From assembly GCA_018239845.1 (NCBI GenBank), contig JAFEGO010000094.1:1-64000 (forward strand): a stretch of 64,000 nt of DNA, given 5' to 3'. Both the position numbers and the translations under genes were made by a program. Below are positions 24,653-33,387 of this stretch, in pieces (the stretch's first letter is position 1; each line of letters opens with the position of its first letter). The notes under the pieces were generated by a model that worked only from the letters and a program-made list of their open reading frames with translations, did not search any database and was not told the DNA's origin. The stretch comes from Verrucomicrobiota bacterium (lineage in GTDB: Bacteria > Verrucomicrobiota > Verrucomicrobiia > Opitutales > Opitutaceae).

Positions 24653-25399
24653 ATGGAGGAATTATACATCCGCAATCCCACGGAGACCGAGGCCCGCGGC
24701 CCCTACAACCTCGAGAAAGTCACCTCCCTGGCCGAGGCCGGACAGGTCACGGCTGACACCCTTTTCTACGATACCACCACCGAGCAGTGGGTGGCCATCA
24801 GCGCCAACGAGCACCTCAAGAGCCTCCTCTTCCCCGAGAAGCGCAAGCTCACCGTCCGCGCCAAGCAGAAGCTCGAGACGCTCAACCAGGAAAAGGACAC
24901 GCGCCCGCCCATCACGGTTGACGACATGCTCGCCGCCGCCGAGGGCCGCACGGCCGACACGAAGGACAAGCAGGACCCCGCGGAGGCCATGGCCCGCGCC
25001 GCCAATCTGGGCCGCTGGTCGGCCATCGCCATCCTCCTGGTCAGCGCCGCGGGGGAAGTGCTCCCTTCGACCGACGTCGTGATGTCGATGGACCCCGCCA
25101 AGATCATCGCCCACCCGCTCGTGATCTTCGGCGCGCTCGACCTCGCGCTGGCCGTGCTGCTCGCCCTCGGCGTCGTCTCGATCTATCCCTTCGTCCGTTT
25201 CCGCGCCGCGCTTGGCCTCGGTTTCCTCGGTTTCATTTTCTGGACGCATGGCCAGCCCGCGTCGCTCGCACTGCTCTGCGCCGGGTCGGCCGGCCTGTAC
25301 CTGAGCACCGTGTTCGTGAGCTACGTGCCCGTCATCATCGCCGCCGTCGCCGGTCTCGGCGGGATCGGGCTGCTGGCGTGGAAGTTCATCTCCACCTGA
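24653..25399 (+). CDS. GYF-like domain membrane protein
   Basis: A 248-residue protein. The first 75 residues (LYIRNPTETEARGPYNLEKV, then TADTLFYDTTTEQWVAI) follow the GYF_2 pattern of a short interaction domain. A charged linker is followed by four to five hydrophobic helices (SAIAILLVSAAGEVL, ALDLALAVLLALGVVSIY, and a C-terminal pair). The function is unknown; such proteins probably recruit partners to the membrane. It sits 60 bases after argS and 18 bases before the YihY gene. Confidence 0.7.
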   Translation: MEELYIRNPTETEARGPYNLEKVTSLAEAGQVTADTLFYDTTTEQWVAISANEHLKSLLFPEKRKLTVRAKQKLETLNQEKDTRPPITVDDMLAAAEGRTADTKDKQDPAEAMARAANLGRWSAIAILLVSAAGEVLPSTDVVMSMDPAKIIAHPLVIFGALDLALAVLLALGVVSIYPFVRFRAALGLGFLGFIFWTHGQPASLALLCAGSAGLYLSTVFVSYVPVIIAAVAGLGGIGLLAWKFIST

Positions 25400-25417
25400 T
25401 CCCCGCCGGATCAACTT

Positions 25418-26908
25418 ATGTCCTGGCTGGCCTCGAAATGGCACCACGCCGCGCACCTCTGCCGCGTTAGGATCTGGGAACCCGCCGCCATGCAGGACAG
25501 GTCGCTGCGCGGCCGCGCCTACGCCGTGTTGCGCGTCTGCTCGATCACCTTCACCGCCTTCAACGAGACCAACGCCGCCAGCCGCGCCGCCGCCCTGAGC
25601 TTCAGCTCGCTCCTCGGCCTCGGGCCCGTCATCGCGCTCGTCGTGCTCGTCGCGGGCTTCGCCATGGGCGGGCAGAACGACCCCAATCGCGTCGCCCACA
25701 CGCTGAACCAGATCATCAAGTTCGTCGCGCCGCAGGTAAACCAGTACGAGGCGATCCCCGATCCCTCGCTCCACCACGTCCCGGGCGAGGTCGCGCTCAA
25801 CCCCAAGCTCGTCGATCTCCTCAACGACATCATCGCCGGCGCGCAATCCGGCTCGGCCGGCCTCTTCGGCGTGCTCTCGCTGATCTTGATCGTGCTGCTG
25901 CTCTTCAAATCGATTGAGGACGCGTTCAACGACATCTGGGGCGTGCGCACGGGGCGCTCGTGGCTCATGCGCGTGGCGTTCTATTGGACGATCCTCACCC
26001 TCGGCGCGGTGCTGTTCTTCGCCGCCATCACGCTCCTTGGCGCAGGCACCTTCATCAACGTCTTCATGGAGCGCCTGCCCTTCGGCGTGGAGTTGCTCAA
26101 GGTCCTCAGCTGGTCGCTGCCGCTGTTCTCGGTGACGCTGCTTGTTTCGCTGCTCACGCTCTTTTACCGCCTGATCCCCAACACCCGCGTCTTCTGGGGC
26201 TCCGCCCTCGCCGGCGCCGTCGTCGTGGCCGGGCTCATGCTGCTCAACAACTACCTCGCCTTCCTCTACCTGCGCCGCGTGTACCTGACGAAGAGCCTGT
26301 ACGGCTCCCTCGGCGTGCTGCCCGTACTGATGCTGGGGCTCTACATCTTCTGGCTCTACGTCCTCATCGGAGGCGTCATCAGCTACGCCGTCCAAAACGT
26401 CCATTTCCGCAACAGCCAGGCCGCGTGGACCCGCCTCTCCGAGGCCATGCGCGAGCGGCTTTCGCTGGTCGTGTTGCTCACGGTTTGCCGCCGCTTCCAG
26501 AGCTGCCTGCCGCCGGTCTCCGCCTCGCACCTCGGCACGCTCATCAAGGTCCCCACCCAGATCCTCAACGCCTCGCTCAACCGCCTCGTGGACCTCGGCC
26601 TCATCACCCCGCTGCCGCCGCCCCCCGGCACGCCCGACGCCGAGGCCTGCTACCAACCCGCCCGGCCGCTGAGCCGCATCTACCTCCTCGATTTCAAGAC
26701 CCTCAATGAAAACTACGGCGAGGATCCCGTGGGCGACACCCTCCAGCAGATCGACCCGATCCTCCTGCGTTACAAGACGGCCTTTGCCTGCCTCGGCGAG
26801 CAGGAGCTGTTTCAGAAGAGCTTGGAGCAGCTGATCACCGAGTTCGACTTCGACGTCTCCCGCCCGCCCTTCGCCCTCGGCGAGTCCACGCGCCCGGCCG
26901 CCCAATAG
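25418..26908 (+). CDS. YihY/BrkB-family membrane protein
   Basis: A 496-residue member of the YihY family (once called RNase BN or virulence factor BrkB), a polytopic inner-membrane protein of uncertain function. Around six membrane helices lie between about residues 45 and 330, starting after AASRAAALSFSSLLGLGPVI. The family segment NTRVFWGSALAGAVVVAGLM is present, and ISYAVQNVHF closes the membrane part. A C-terminal cytosolic extension (about 340-496) has winged-helix-like character: SASHLGTLIKVPTQILNASL. It probably forms an operon with the GYF-like gene. Confidence 0.85.
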   Translation: MSWLASKWHHAAHLCRVRIWEPAAMQDRSLRGRAYAVLRVCSITFTAFNETNAASRAAALSFSSLLGLGPVIALVVLVAGFAMGGQNDPNRVAHTLNQIIKFVAPQVNQYEAIPDPSLHHVPGEVALNPKLVDLLNDIIAGAQSGSAGLFGVLSLILIVLLLFKSIEDAFNDIWGVRTGRSWLMRVAFYWTILTLGAVLFFAAITLLGAGTFINVFMERLPFGVELLKVLSWSLPLFSVTLLVSLLTLFYRLIPNTRVFWGSALAGAVVVAGLMLLNNYLAFLYLRRVYLTKSLYGSLGVLPVLMLGLYIFWLYVLIGGVISYAVQNVHFRNSQAAWTRLSEAMRERLSLVVLLTVCRRFQSCLPPVSASHLGTLIKVPTQILNASLNRLVDLGLITPLPPPPGTPDAEACYQPARPLSRIYLLDFKTLNENYGEDPVGDTLQQIDPILLRYKTAFACLGEQELFQKSLEQLITEFDFDVSRPPFALGESTRPAAQ

Positions 26909-26991
26909 ATTGAAGCAGCGGGGCTTCACGGGCTATCCGACCCCGCCAGTGAGTTGCGCCGGCTGTCCCCCCTGCCGCGCCCACTTCACCC

Positions 26992-27019
26992 TTGCCACCG
27001 CCCGGCCGTGACCTAGCGT
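26992..27019 (+). promoter_or_regulatory. Weak candidate promoter of the PpiD-like gene
   Basis: A -35-like TTGCCA (26992-26997) is followed after 16 bases by TAGCGT (27014-27019), 16 bases before the ATG. Only half of the -10 matches consensus. Confidence 0.25.
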
Positions 27020-27035
27020 CCGTCCTTTTCTCCCC

Positions 27036-28703
27036 ATGATTTCCTGGATCCAGCGCACTTTTCAGCAGCACTTCCGCATTGTTTTCGGTCTCGTCCTGAT
27101 CGGCACGATCATCTCGTTTATCATCGGGTTCAGCCCGACGGGCGGCATCAACCAGGCCGACCGCCAGTCGCTCGAGCGCCACTTCTTTGGCTACAACCTC
27201 GGCTCCCGCGAGGACCAGTCCAAGATCATCAACGACGCCAATCTCAGCATCCAGCTCCAGTACGGCTACAGCGGTCTTGATGAGAGCCAGCTCCAGAACT
27301 ACGGCCTCCAGCGCATCGCCGCCCTCGAGCTGGCCGACCGCCACCACCTCCCGGCCACCACCGCGCAGGAAATCACCGAGCACATCAAGACCCTGCGCAC
27401 CTTCGCCGGCGACAACGGCCAGTTCGACGCCAAGCGCTACGACACTTTCCGCACCTCCCTCAGCAAGTCCGGCAGCGGTCTCACCGAGGCCACCGTCGCC
27501 CGTGTGATGGGCGACGACGTGCGCATCGAGAAGCTCCGCAAGCTCATCTCCGGCCCCGGCTACGTCCTCCCCGCCGATGTGAAGGCCCAGCTCGAGCGCG
27601 TCGATTCCCAGTGGACCCTCGGCGTCGCCACGGTTGATTACGCCAGCTTCAATCCTGCCATCTCCGTCAACGATGCCGATCTCGCGAAGTTCTTCGCCGA
27701 GCGCAGCAGCTCCTATCAGATCCCGCCCCGCATCTCCGTCAGCTACGTGGATTTCTCCGCCGTCAGCTACCTCGCCGCCGTCACCGTGACCGAGGCCGAG
27801 GTCCGCGCCTTTTACGACGCCAATCCCGGCCGCTTCCCCAAGCCCCCGGTCGATCCCAAGGCCGCCGCCAAGCCCGACGCCGCCGGCGACTTCGCCGCGG
27901 TCCGTGCCCAGGTTGAAGCCGAGCTGAAGCTCGAGCGCGCCCGTCAGGTCGCCGCCAAGGCCGCCTCGGATTTCTCCTTCGCCCTCTACGACGGCAAGAT
28001 CACCATCGGCAGCCCCGCCTTCGAGCAGCTCCTCGCCGCCCACAAGCTCACGCTCAAGCCCCTCGCCCCCTTCTCCCGCGAGAACGGCCCCGCCGAGTTC
28101 GGCGGCTCCCCGGATGTCGCCGAGGCCGCCTTCTCCCTCAACGCCAGCCGCGTTTATTCCGATGCCGTCAGCACGCCCGTCGGCGCCGTGGTGCTTTTCT
28201 GGAAGGAACTTATCCCGGCCCGCAATCCTCTCCTCTCCGAGGTGCACGACAAGGTCGTCGCCGACTACAAGAAGGTCGAGAAGAGCAAGCGCATCGTCGA
28301 TCTCGGCCGTACTCTCCGCACCGTCCTCGAGGGCAAACTGAAGGCCGGCGAGACCTTCGAGAAGGCCGTCGCCGACGCCGCCAGCAGCGCCTCCGTGAAG
28401 ATCACGGCCAAGCTGCTGCCGCCCTTCACCCGCCGCCAGCCCCCGCAGGACCTCAACCCCTCCGTGGCCTCCGCCCTCGATTACCTTGAAAAGGGCCGCG
28501 TCAGCGACCTCCGCACCGTCGGTGACCAGGGCATCATGATTTACGTCGCCGACAAGAAGCTCCCCGACCTGAGCGAGACCAACCCGCAGTACGTCGCCAC
28601 GCGCGAGCAGCTGGCCGAGCAAAACGCCCAGCAGGCCGCCGGCAGCTACCTCAACGAGGTCGTGCAGCAGGAGCTCAAGAAGTCCGAGCCCGCCTCGAAG
28701 TAA
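27036..28703 (+). CDS. PpiD/SurA-like membrane-anchored folding protein
   Basis: A 555-residue protein with one N-terminal membrane helix (IVFGLVLIGTIISFIIGF, residues about 15-32) and a large periplasmic part, the layout of PpiD. A SurA-N-like helical chaperone region (about 35-190; RIAALELADRHHLPATTAQE) is followed by an elongated domain with a PPIase-like portion (PPRISVSYVDFSAVSYLAAV onwards) that keeps little of the parvulin core. It may therefore be a chaperone without isomerase activity. A hairpin follows the stop. Its neighbour is a TolC-family protein, so outer-membrane protein folding is a reasonable role. Confidence 0.75.
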   Translation: MISWIQRTFQQHFRIVFGLVLIGTIISFIIGFSPTGGINQADRQSLERHFFGYNLGSREDQSKIINDANLSIQLQYGYSGLDESQLQNYGLQRIAALELADRHHLPATTAQEITEHIKTLRTFAGDNGQFDAKRYDTFRTSLSKSGSGLTEATVARVMGDDVRIEKLRKLISGPGYVLPADVKAQLERVDSQWTLGVATVDYASFNPAISVNDADLAKFFAERSSSYQIPPRISVSYVDFSAVSYLAAVTVTEAEVRAFYDANPGRFPKPPVDPKAAAKPDAAGDFAAVRAQVEAELKLERARQVAAKAASDFSFALYDGKITIGSPAFEQLLAAHKLTLKPLAPFSRENGPAEFGGSPDVAEAAFSLNASRVYSDAVSTPVGAVVLFWKELIPARNPLLSEVHDKVVADYKKVEKSKRIVDLGRTLRTVLEGKLKAGETFEKAVADAASSASVKITAKLLPPFTRRQPPQDLNPSVASALDYLEKGRVSDLRTVGDQGIMIYVADKKLPDLSETNPQYVATREQLAEQNAQQAAGSYLNEVVQQELKKSEPASK

Positions 28704-28719
28704 GGCGCGCCCGCTCCCC

Positions 28720-28745
28720 GTGGTGGCCCTTGCGCGGGCGACCAC
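28720..28745 (+). terminator. Hairpin after the PpiD-like gene
   Basis: A 10-bp stem with one mismatch (28720-28729 with 28736-28745) lies just after the stop codon but lacks a T-run. It may help end transcription or protect the 3' end. The rest of the gap up to 28962 shows nothing else that I can support. Confidence 0.4.
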
Positions 28746-28962
28746 TCATCCCCCTGCGCAACCGCTCGGCCTGTTTCGTCTCGAAACCAGCCCGGGCGGT
28801 CGCGAACCTGTTTCCGCCATGGCCCGCCCAATCGCGCAAAATCCGTCCGCCCGGAAACCCCGGGCTTCCGGCTCCGTCTCACGCGCCGAACCGGCTGGTT
28901 TCGCGTAACTTTTCGACACCCGCGGTGTTCTTATCGTAAATCCAGCCCTCCTTTCCCTCCAC

Positions 28963-30432
28963 ATGTCCCGCCCACTCGCCCGCGCCCTCCTCCTCGCCCT
29001 TAGTTGCACCGCCTTCGCCGGCCTCCGCGCCCAGGATGCCGCCCCCGTGCCCGACCTCTCCCTCGACCAGGCCGTCGCCCGCGCCATGCAGAAGAACTTC
29101 GATCTGAAGATCGAGAGCTTCTCCACCGAGATCGCGAAGGAGTCGTTCAACGCCGCCGACACCCTCTTCGAGCCCACCTTCATCGCCGGCACCACGCGCA
29201 CTGTTGTCCAAGGCGATCCCGCCGTCGGCTCCGGCCAGAAAACCGACTTTACGGATTCGCGCCTCGGGGTGCAGCAGCTCATCTCGACCGGCGCCTCGGT
29301 CAACCTCAGCACCTCCCTCGACCGCAACGCCTACAACCCCGGCACCGGCCTGAGCCTCAATCCGTCCTTCAATAGCGACGTCTCCCTCAATATCGTGCAG
29401 CCCCTCCTCCGCGGCGCCGGCAGCACCGTCACCAAGGCCACCCTCGAGCGCACCCGCATCGGCGTCACCATCGCGGGCCTCAGCTACAAGGGCCGCGTCC
29501 TTCAGGTCATCCGCGACACCGAGGCCGCCTACTACAACCTCATCTTCGCCCGCGGCCAGCTTGCCGTGAAGGAGAAGAGCCAGCAGCTCGCCGAGCAGCT
29601 CCTCGAGGAAAACAAGACCCGCAAGCTCACCGGCGTCGCCACCGACCTGGACGTCCTCTCCGCCGAGGTCGGCGTCGCCAACGCCCGCAACGGCGTCCTC
29701 CTCGCCCACCAGGCCGTCCGCAACAGCGAGGACGCCCTCACCGCCCTCATCGGGCAGTTCGAGTTCAGCACCCCGGTCGGCGCCGTGGCCCTCCCCGCCG
29801 ACACCGAGGCCGTCCCCACCTTCGACCGCTCGTATCAGCTCGCCCGTGACAACCAGCCCGACTACGTCGCCACGCAGCACAGCATCCGCCAGCTCGAGAT
29901 CGACGCCGCCACCGCGAAGAACGGCGCCCTCCCCACCCTCAACCTCGGCGGCACCGTCGGCTACAACGGCACCGACCGCACCTACGGCAAGGCCATCGGC
30001 AACGTCCCCAACGGCGACGCCTACAACTGGCAGCTCGATCTCTCCCTCTCCGTGCCGTGGGGCCTGCACGCCGACAAGGCCCGCTACCGCAGCGCCATGG
30101 CCAGTCTCCGCCAGCAGCAGACCCGCCTTCAGCAGATCGAGCAGAACCTCCTCGTGAACGTCCGCACCGCGGTGCGCGCCGTGGACACCAACCGCCAGAG
30201 CGTCGAGATCGTCGCCAAGGCCACCGAGCTCGCCCAGCGCCAGTACGAGCTTGAGCTCGCCCGCTTCAAGGCCGGCCTCTCCACCAGCCGCCAGGTGCTG
30301 CAGACGCAGGACGACCTCGAGACCGCGCGCGTCAACGAGTTGCAGGCCATCGTCAATCTGCGCACCGCCGTCGCCAACCTGCACCAGCTCGACAGCACGT
30401 CGATCGCGCGCTTCCACGTCGCGGTGCAGTAA
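28963..30432 (+). CDS. TolC-family outer-membrane channel protein
   Basis: A 489-residue outer-membrane efflux protein with a signal peptide (MSRPLARALLLALSCTAFAGLRA) and two repeats of the OEP domain, starting at LSLDQAVARAMQKNFDLKI and at about residue 290. The long helices that build the periplasmic tunnel are visible in NLIFARGQLAVKEKSQQLAEQ and LARFKAGLSTSRQVLQTQDD. The substrate and the inner-membrane pump are not encoded nearby, so it could serve several systems. It is preceded by a 259-base gap. Confidence 0.88.
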   Translation: MSRPLARALLLALSCTAFAGLRAQDAAPVPDLSLDQAVARAMQKNFDLKIESFSTEIAKESFNAADTLFEPTFIAGTTRTVVQGDPAVGSGQKTDFTDSRLGVQQLISTGASVNLSTSLDRNAYNPGTGLSLNPSFNSDVSLNIVQPLLRGAGSTVTKATLERTRIGVTIAGLSYKGRVLQVIRDTEAAYYNLIFARGQLAVKEKSQQLAEQLLEENKTRKLTGVATDLDVLSAEVGVANARNGVLLAHQAVRNSEDALTALIGQFEFSTPVGAVALPADTEAVPTFDRSYQLARDNQPDYVATQHSIRQLEIDAATAKNGALPTLNLGGTVGYNGTDRTYGKAIGNVPNGDAYNWQLDLSLSVPWGLHADKARYRSAMASLRQQQTRLQQIEQNLLVNVRTAVRAVDTNRQSVEIVAKATELAQRQYELELARFKAGLSTSRQVLQTQDDLETARVNELQAIVNLRTAVANLHQLDSTSIARFHVAVQ

Positions 30433-30644
30433 GCCGCGGTGGTGGCTGCGGCGTCCCCCCCGCAGAATCCGAGAACTGGAACGTGTTGACCCCAATGCAT
30501 TCCGAGCCGATAGAGGCTGATATTCGCTTCAGTCCGCCCCGCTCTGATTGCCGCCATAAACCGCATCGCGCTCACATTCGAAGCGGCCTAATCATTATCC
30601 TTCTGTGATTGGATAGTCCGGCCAAATTAGCCAACGAAACACCG
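30433..30644. other. Gap with lower GC content
   Basis: No gene is supported in this gap. The segment from about 30480 is visibly less GC-rich than its surroundings and runs into the small membrane protein at 30645. Confidence 0.4.
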
Positions 30645-30983
30645 ATGAATGACTCAGAGCCAACCCCTCAGCCTGAGGAAAACAGCCATAGTTCGGCCTG
30701 CCACAAAGCAGCCAATATCGGAGTCATAATCATTGTCATTCAAGCTGTCCTCATGCTGCTATTACGGTCCGTCATCCGTCCCCATGGAGAATCGGCCGCC
30801 GTCTGGTTCGTTTACGCGATTGGGATTTTAAATACAGTGCTTTTCCTCGCGTGCACTGTCTGTGGCGTGATCGCTTTAGCGGGCATCGCGCGGCACGGTA
30901 TGCGACAATTGCTCTGGAAGGGGTTGCTTTGTCTGCTCCCCGCGGCGGGCTTTGTAGCAGCGCTGGTTCTTGCTGGCCGTTGA
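30645..30983 (+). CDS. Small membrane protein, unknown function
   Basis: A 112-residue protein with a hydrophilic start (MNDSEPTPQPEENSHSSACH) and three hydrophobic segments (GVIIIVIQAVLMLLLRSVI, VWFVYAIGILNTVLFLACTV, LLCLLPAAGFVAALVLAG). I do not recognise a family. Codon use is more AT-rich than that of neighbouring genes, suggesting different ancestry or weak selection. ATG 30645 is preferred over a TTG at 30609. No ribosome-binding site is obvious, so it could be weakly expressed. Confidence 0.5.
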   Translation: MNDSEPTPQPEENSHSSACHKAANIGVIIIVIQAVLMLLLRSVIRPHGESAAVWFVYAIGILNTVLFLACTVCGVIALAGIARHGMRQLLWKGLLCLLPAAGFVAALVLAGR

Positions 30984-31125
30984 TCCAACGGATATCACGA
31001 AACTCGAAATTTGCCCGGCCTTTTAAATGCAACTCGCTAGATACCTGCGTCTTTATTCCCGGTAGGTCTTGAACGTCGCGGCTCCTTTTGCCTAGCTCGG
31101 GACCGCTCCCCGCGAAACCGCGATC

Positions 31126-31644
31126 ATGTTTATCCCAGCTCAACGCGCCACATCCCGCCGCCCGGCGAATGCCGCCTTCACGCTGGTCGAGATCGCCGTG
31201 GTCGTGACGATCATCAGTCTGATCATCGCCATCGCCGTGCCCGCGACGAAAAACATGATCCTGCGCGCCCGCGCGAGCGCCGTGCAAAACGACCTCCGCG
31301 TCTTTGCCGCCGCGTTCCAGACCTACGCCCATGAGAAGGGCGACTGGCCCGCTGGCGACGGCACGCCCGGCACGATCCCCCCCGGCATGGACGCCTATCT
31401 CGGCGCCACCGGCTGGCAGCGCAAGACCCCCATCGGCGGCAACTACGCCTGGGATCCCAACAGCCTGCAGCAGGGCGTCCGCTACCGCGCAGTCATCACC
31501 ATTGTCTCCACCGACAACAATCCCGTCAGCTCCGACCGCGCCCAGCTCCTGGAGATCGACCGCGCGATCGACGACAACAGCCTCGACTCGGGGAACTTCC
31601 TTCTGGGGTTCCGCAACTATCCCGTTTACGTGCTCGAGCACTGA
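31126..31644 (+). CDS. Type IV pilin-like / type II secretion pseudopilin
   Basis: A 172-residue prepilin-type protein. After a basic leader (MFIPAQRATSRRPANA) comes AFTLVEIAVVVTIISLIIAI, the hydrophobic N-terminal helix with Glu at position 5 of the mature protein. The residue before the expected cleavage site is Ala17, not the usual Gly. The remainder is GspG-like: VQNDLRVFAAAFQTYAHEKG and TPIGGNYAWDPNS. Such proteins form short pseudopili for secretion or DNA uptake. The gene ends 19 bases before the next one; other secretion genes are not present. Confidence 0.8.
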   Translation: MFIPAQRATSRRPANAAFTLVEIAVVVTIISLIIAIAVPATKNMILRARASAVQNDLRVFAAAFQTYAHEKGDWPAGDGTPGTIPPGMDAYLGATGWQRKTPIGGNYAWDPNSLQQGVRYRAVITIVSTDNNPVSSDRAQLLEIDRAIDDNSLDSGNFLLGFRNYPVYVLEH

Positions 31645-31663
31645 GCCTCCGCCCCTCCGCCTC

Positions 31664-32416
31664 ATGTTCACCGTCTCCCTTTTCAACCTCTCCGCCGATG
31701 CCCGCGTGGCCAGCCCGCGCTTCGGCCCGCGTGAGCTGGGCGAGGTCACGGAAGCCGATCTGCTCGCCCTGCTCGAGGCCTTCAGCCTCCTCCCGACGCT
31801 CCAGGTCCATGAGTCCGAGCCGCAAATCATCATCGCGAGCGACGCGGGTAAATTCATCGTCCGCACCGGCCAGGGTAAGCTTTTCCTCTACGACGCCCGC
31901 GACACCGCCGAGCCCTACGTCGAGCTGACCGCCGCCGAGATCGTACGCGAGATCGGCGGCACCGCCTCCGTCGAGGCGTCCGCCACCGCCGCGCCCGAGG
32001 CCGCCGCCCCGAACCGCACGCCCCACCGCGGCATCGCCATCTGCATGCTGGCCGCCGGCCTGTGCCTCAACGGCTACACCCTCTACTCCGTCTTCTACAT
32101 CGACGACGTGAACCAGAAGCCCGCCGTCAAGGTGATCACCGATACCACCGAGCTCGCCTCGCGCCAGGCCGCCGTCATCGGCCGCTACGCCACGGGTGCC
32201 GAGACCGGCGACCGCTATATCGTGGTCGGCAGCGACGGCCGCGTGCGCTTCGGCGAGATCTCCGCCGGCCCCGCCCGCCCGGAATCGAGCGATACCTACC
32301 GCATCGGCCGATACGACGAGCAGCTCTGCCTGACGACCCCGGACAGCGGCGTCATCGACATCACGGGCCTCAACACCCTCGTGTACTACCGCGACATCTA
32401 CCGTCGCACGAAGTAG
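31664..32416 (+). CDS. Single-pass membrane protein, unknown function
   Basis: A 250-residue protein with an N-terminal soluble domain (MFTVSLFNLSADARVASPRF, then VHESEPQIIIASDAGKFIVR), one membrane helix around residues 127-148 (GIAICMLAAGLCLNGYTLYS) and a C-terminal beta-rich domain (GDRYIVVGSDGRVRFGEI). I do not recognise the family. It follows the pseudopilin by 19 bases in the same direction and may share its transcript. It ends 10 bases from miaA, with which it converges. Confidence 0.6.
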   Translation: MFTVSLFNLSADARVASPRFGPRELGEVTEADLLALLEAFSLLPTLQVHESEPQIIIASDAGKFIVRTGQGKLFLYDARDTAEPYVELTAAEIVREIGGTASVEASATAAPEAAAPNRTPHRGIAICMLAAGLCLNGYTLYSVFYIDDVNQKPAVKVITDTTELASRQAAVIGRYATGAETGDRYIVVGSDGRVRFGEISAGPARPESSDTYRIGRYDEQLCLTTPDSGVIDITGLNTLVYYRDIYRRTK

Positions 32417-32426
32417 TCCGGCGGGC

Positions 32427-33329
32427 CTACGGAAACAGCTCCGTGCCCACTTCCAGTTCCCGCGCCGGTATCACCCGGTGCGCCGGCAATTGCGTGCGAA
32501 ACCACGTCCGCTGCTTCTTCACGAGGCCACGGGTGTTCCTCGCGATTTCTTCGGCTAGCTTTTCGCGCGGCAGGCGTCCTTCCAGCGCGTCGATCACCTC
32601 GCGATAGCCGATCGCCAGCGCTGCGCTCGGATTGGTCTTCAACCCCGCCGCCACCAGCGCGCGCACCTCTTCCTCCAGCCCTGCGCGCAGCATCGCCGCC
32701 ACGCGCAGGTCGATGCGTTGCGCCAGCTCCGCCGGAGCCCGCTCGATCTGAGTAAGCTTCACTTCCCAGTCCGCAAAGGCCGAGGGTCGCCGCGCGAACT
32801 CCTCCGCCAGCTCCGCCAGCGGGCGGCCTGCGGCCAGGCACCGCTCCAACGCCCGCGTGACGCGGCGGGGATTCGCCACGTCGAGCGGGCCGAGCCCCGC
32901 CGGGTTGAGGCCGCGCAGTTTTTCCAGTGCCGCCTCCGGACTCAGCGCGGCTACCTCCTCGCGCAGCGCCGGCGGCACCGCGAGGTCGTCCGTCACCGGG
33001 GCAAGAAATGCCTTCAGATAAAAACCGCTCCCACCCGTCACGAGCACCGCGCGCCCGCGGCCCGCGATCTCCTCCACGGCGCGGCGGGCGAGCGCCACGT
33101 AGCGCGTGATATCCATCCGCTCGGTGACGCCGCATACGTCGATCAGGTGGTGCGGCACGCGCGCCCGCTCCTCCGCCGTCGGCTTCGCCGTGCCAATGTC
33201 CATCCCGCGGTAAAACAGCAGCGAGTCGCACGACACGATTTCCGCGCCGTGCTTTTCCGCCCAGCGCAGCGCCCACTCCGTCTTGCCGACGGCCGTGCAA
33301 CCCGTGAGCACCTGCAAAACCCGTTTCAT
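32427..33329 (-). CDS. miaA: tRNA dimethylallyltransferase
   Basis: MiaA adds a dimethylallyl group to adenosine 37 of tRNAs that read codons starting with U. The 300-residue protein has the P-loop GCTAVGKT (10-17), the SCDSLLFYRGMDIGTAKPT segment, and TGGSGFYLKAF, all typical. The C-terminus has KKQRTWFRTQL. ATG 33329 (MKRVLQVLTG) is chosen because the upstream part of the open frame is antisense to the divergent lipid kinase. The 58 bases between the two start codons must hold both promoters. Confidence 0.95.
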   Translation of the reverse strand: MKRVLQVLTGCTAVGKTEWALRWAEKHGAEIVSCDSLLFYRGMDIGTAKPTAEERARVPHHLIDVCGVTERMDITRYVALARRAVEEIAGRGRAVLVTGGSGFYLKAFLAPVTDDLAVPPALREEVAALSPEAALEKLRGLNPAGLGPLDVANPRRVTRALERCLAAGRPLAELAEEFARRPSAFADWEVKLTQIERAPAELAQRIDLRVAAMLRAGLEEEVRALVAAGLKTNPSAALAIGYREVIDALEGRLPREKLAEEIARNTRGLVKKQRTWFRTQLPAHRVIPARELEVGTELFP

Positions 33330-33387
33330 CCCCGCCAGCGAAACGCTTGCGCTCGCCCCCGGCAAGCCCGCCTGCCTCACTTCCGGA

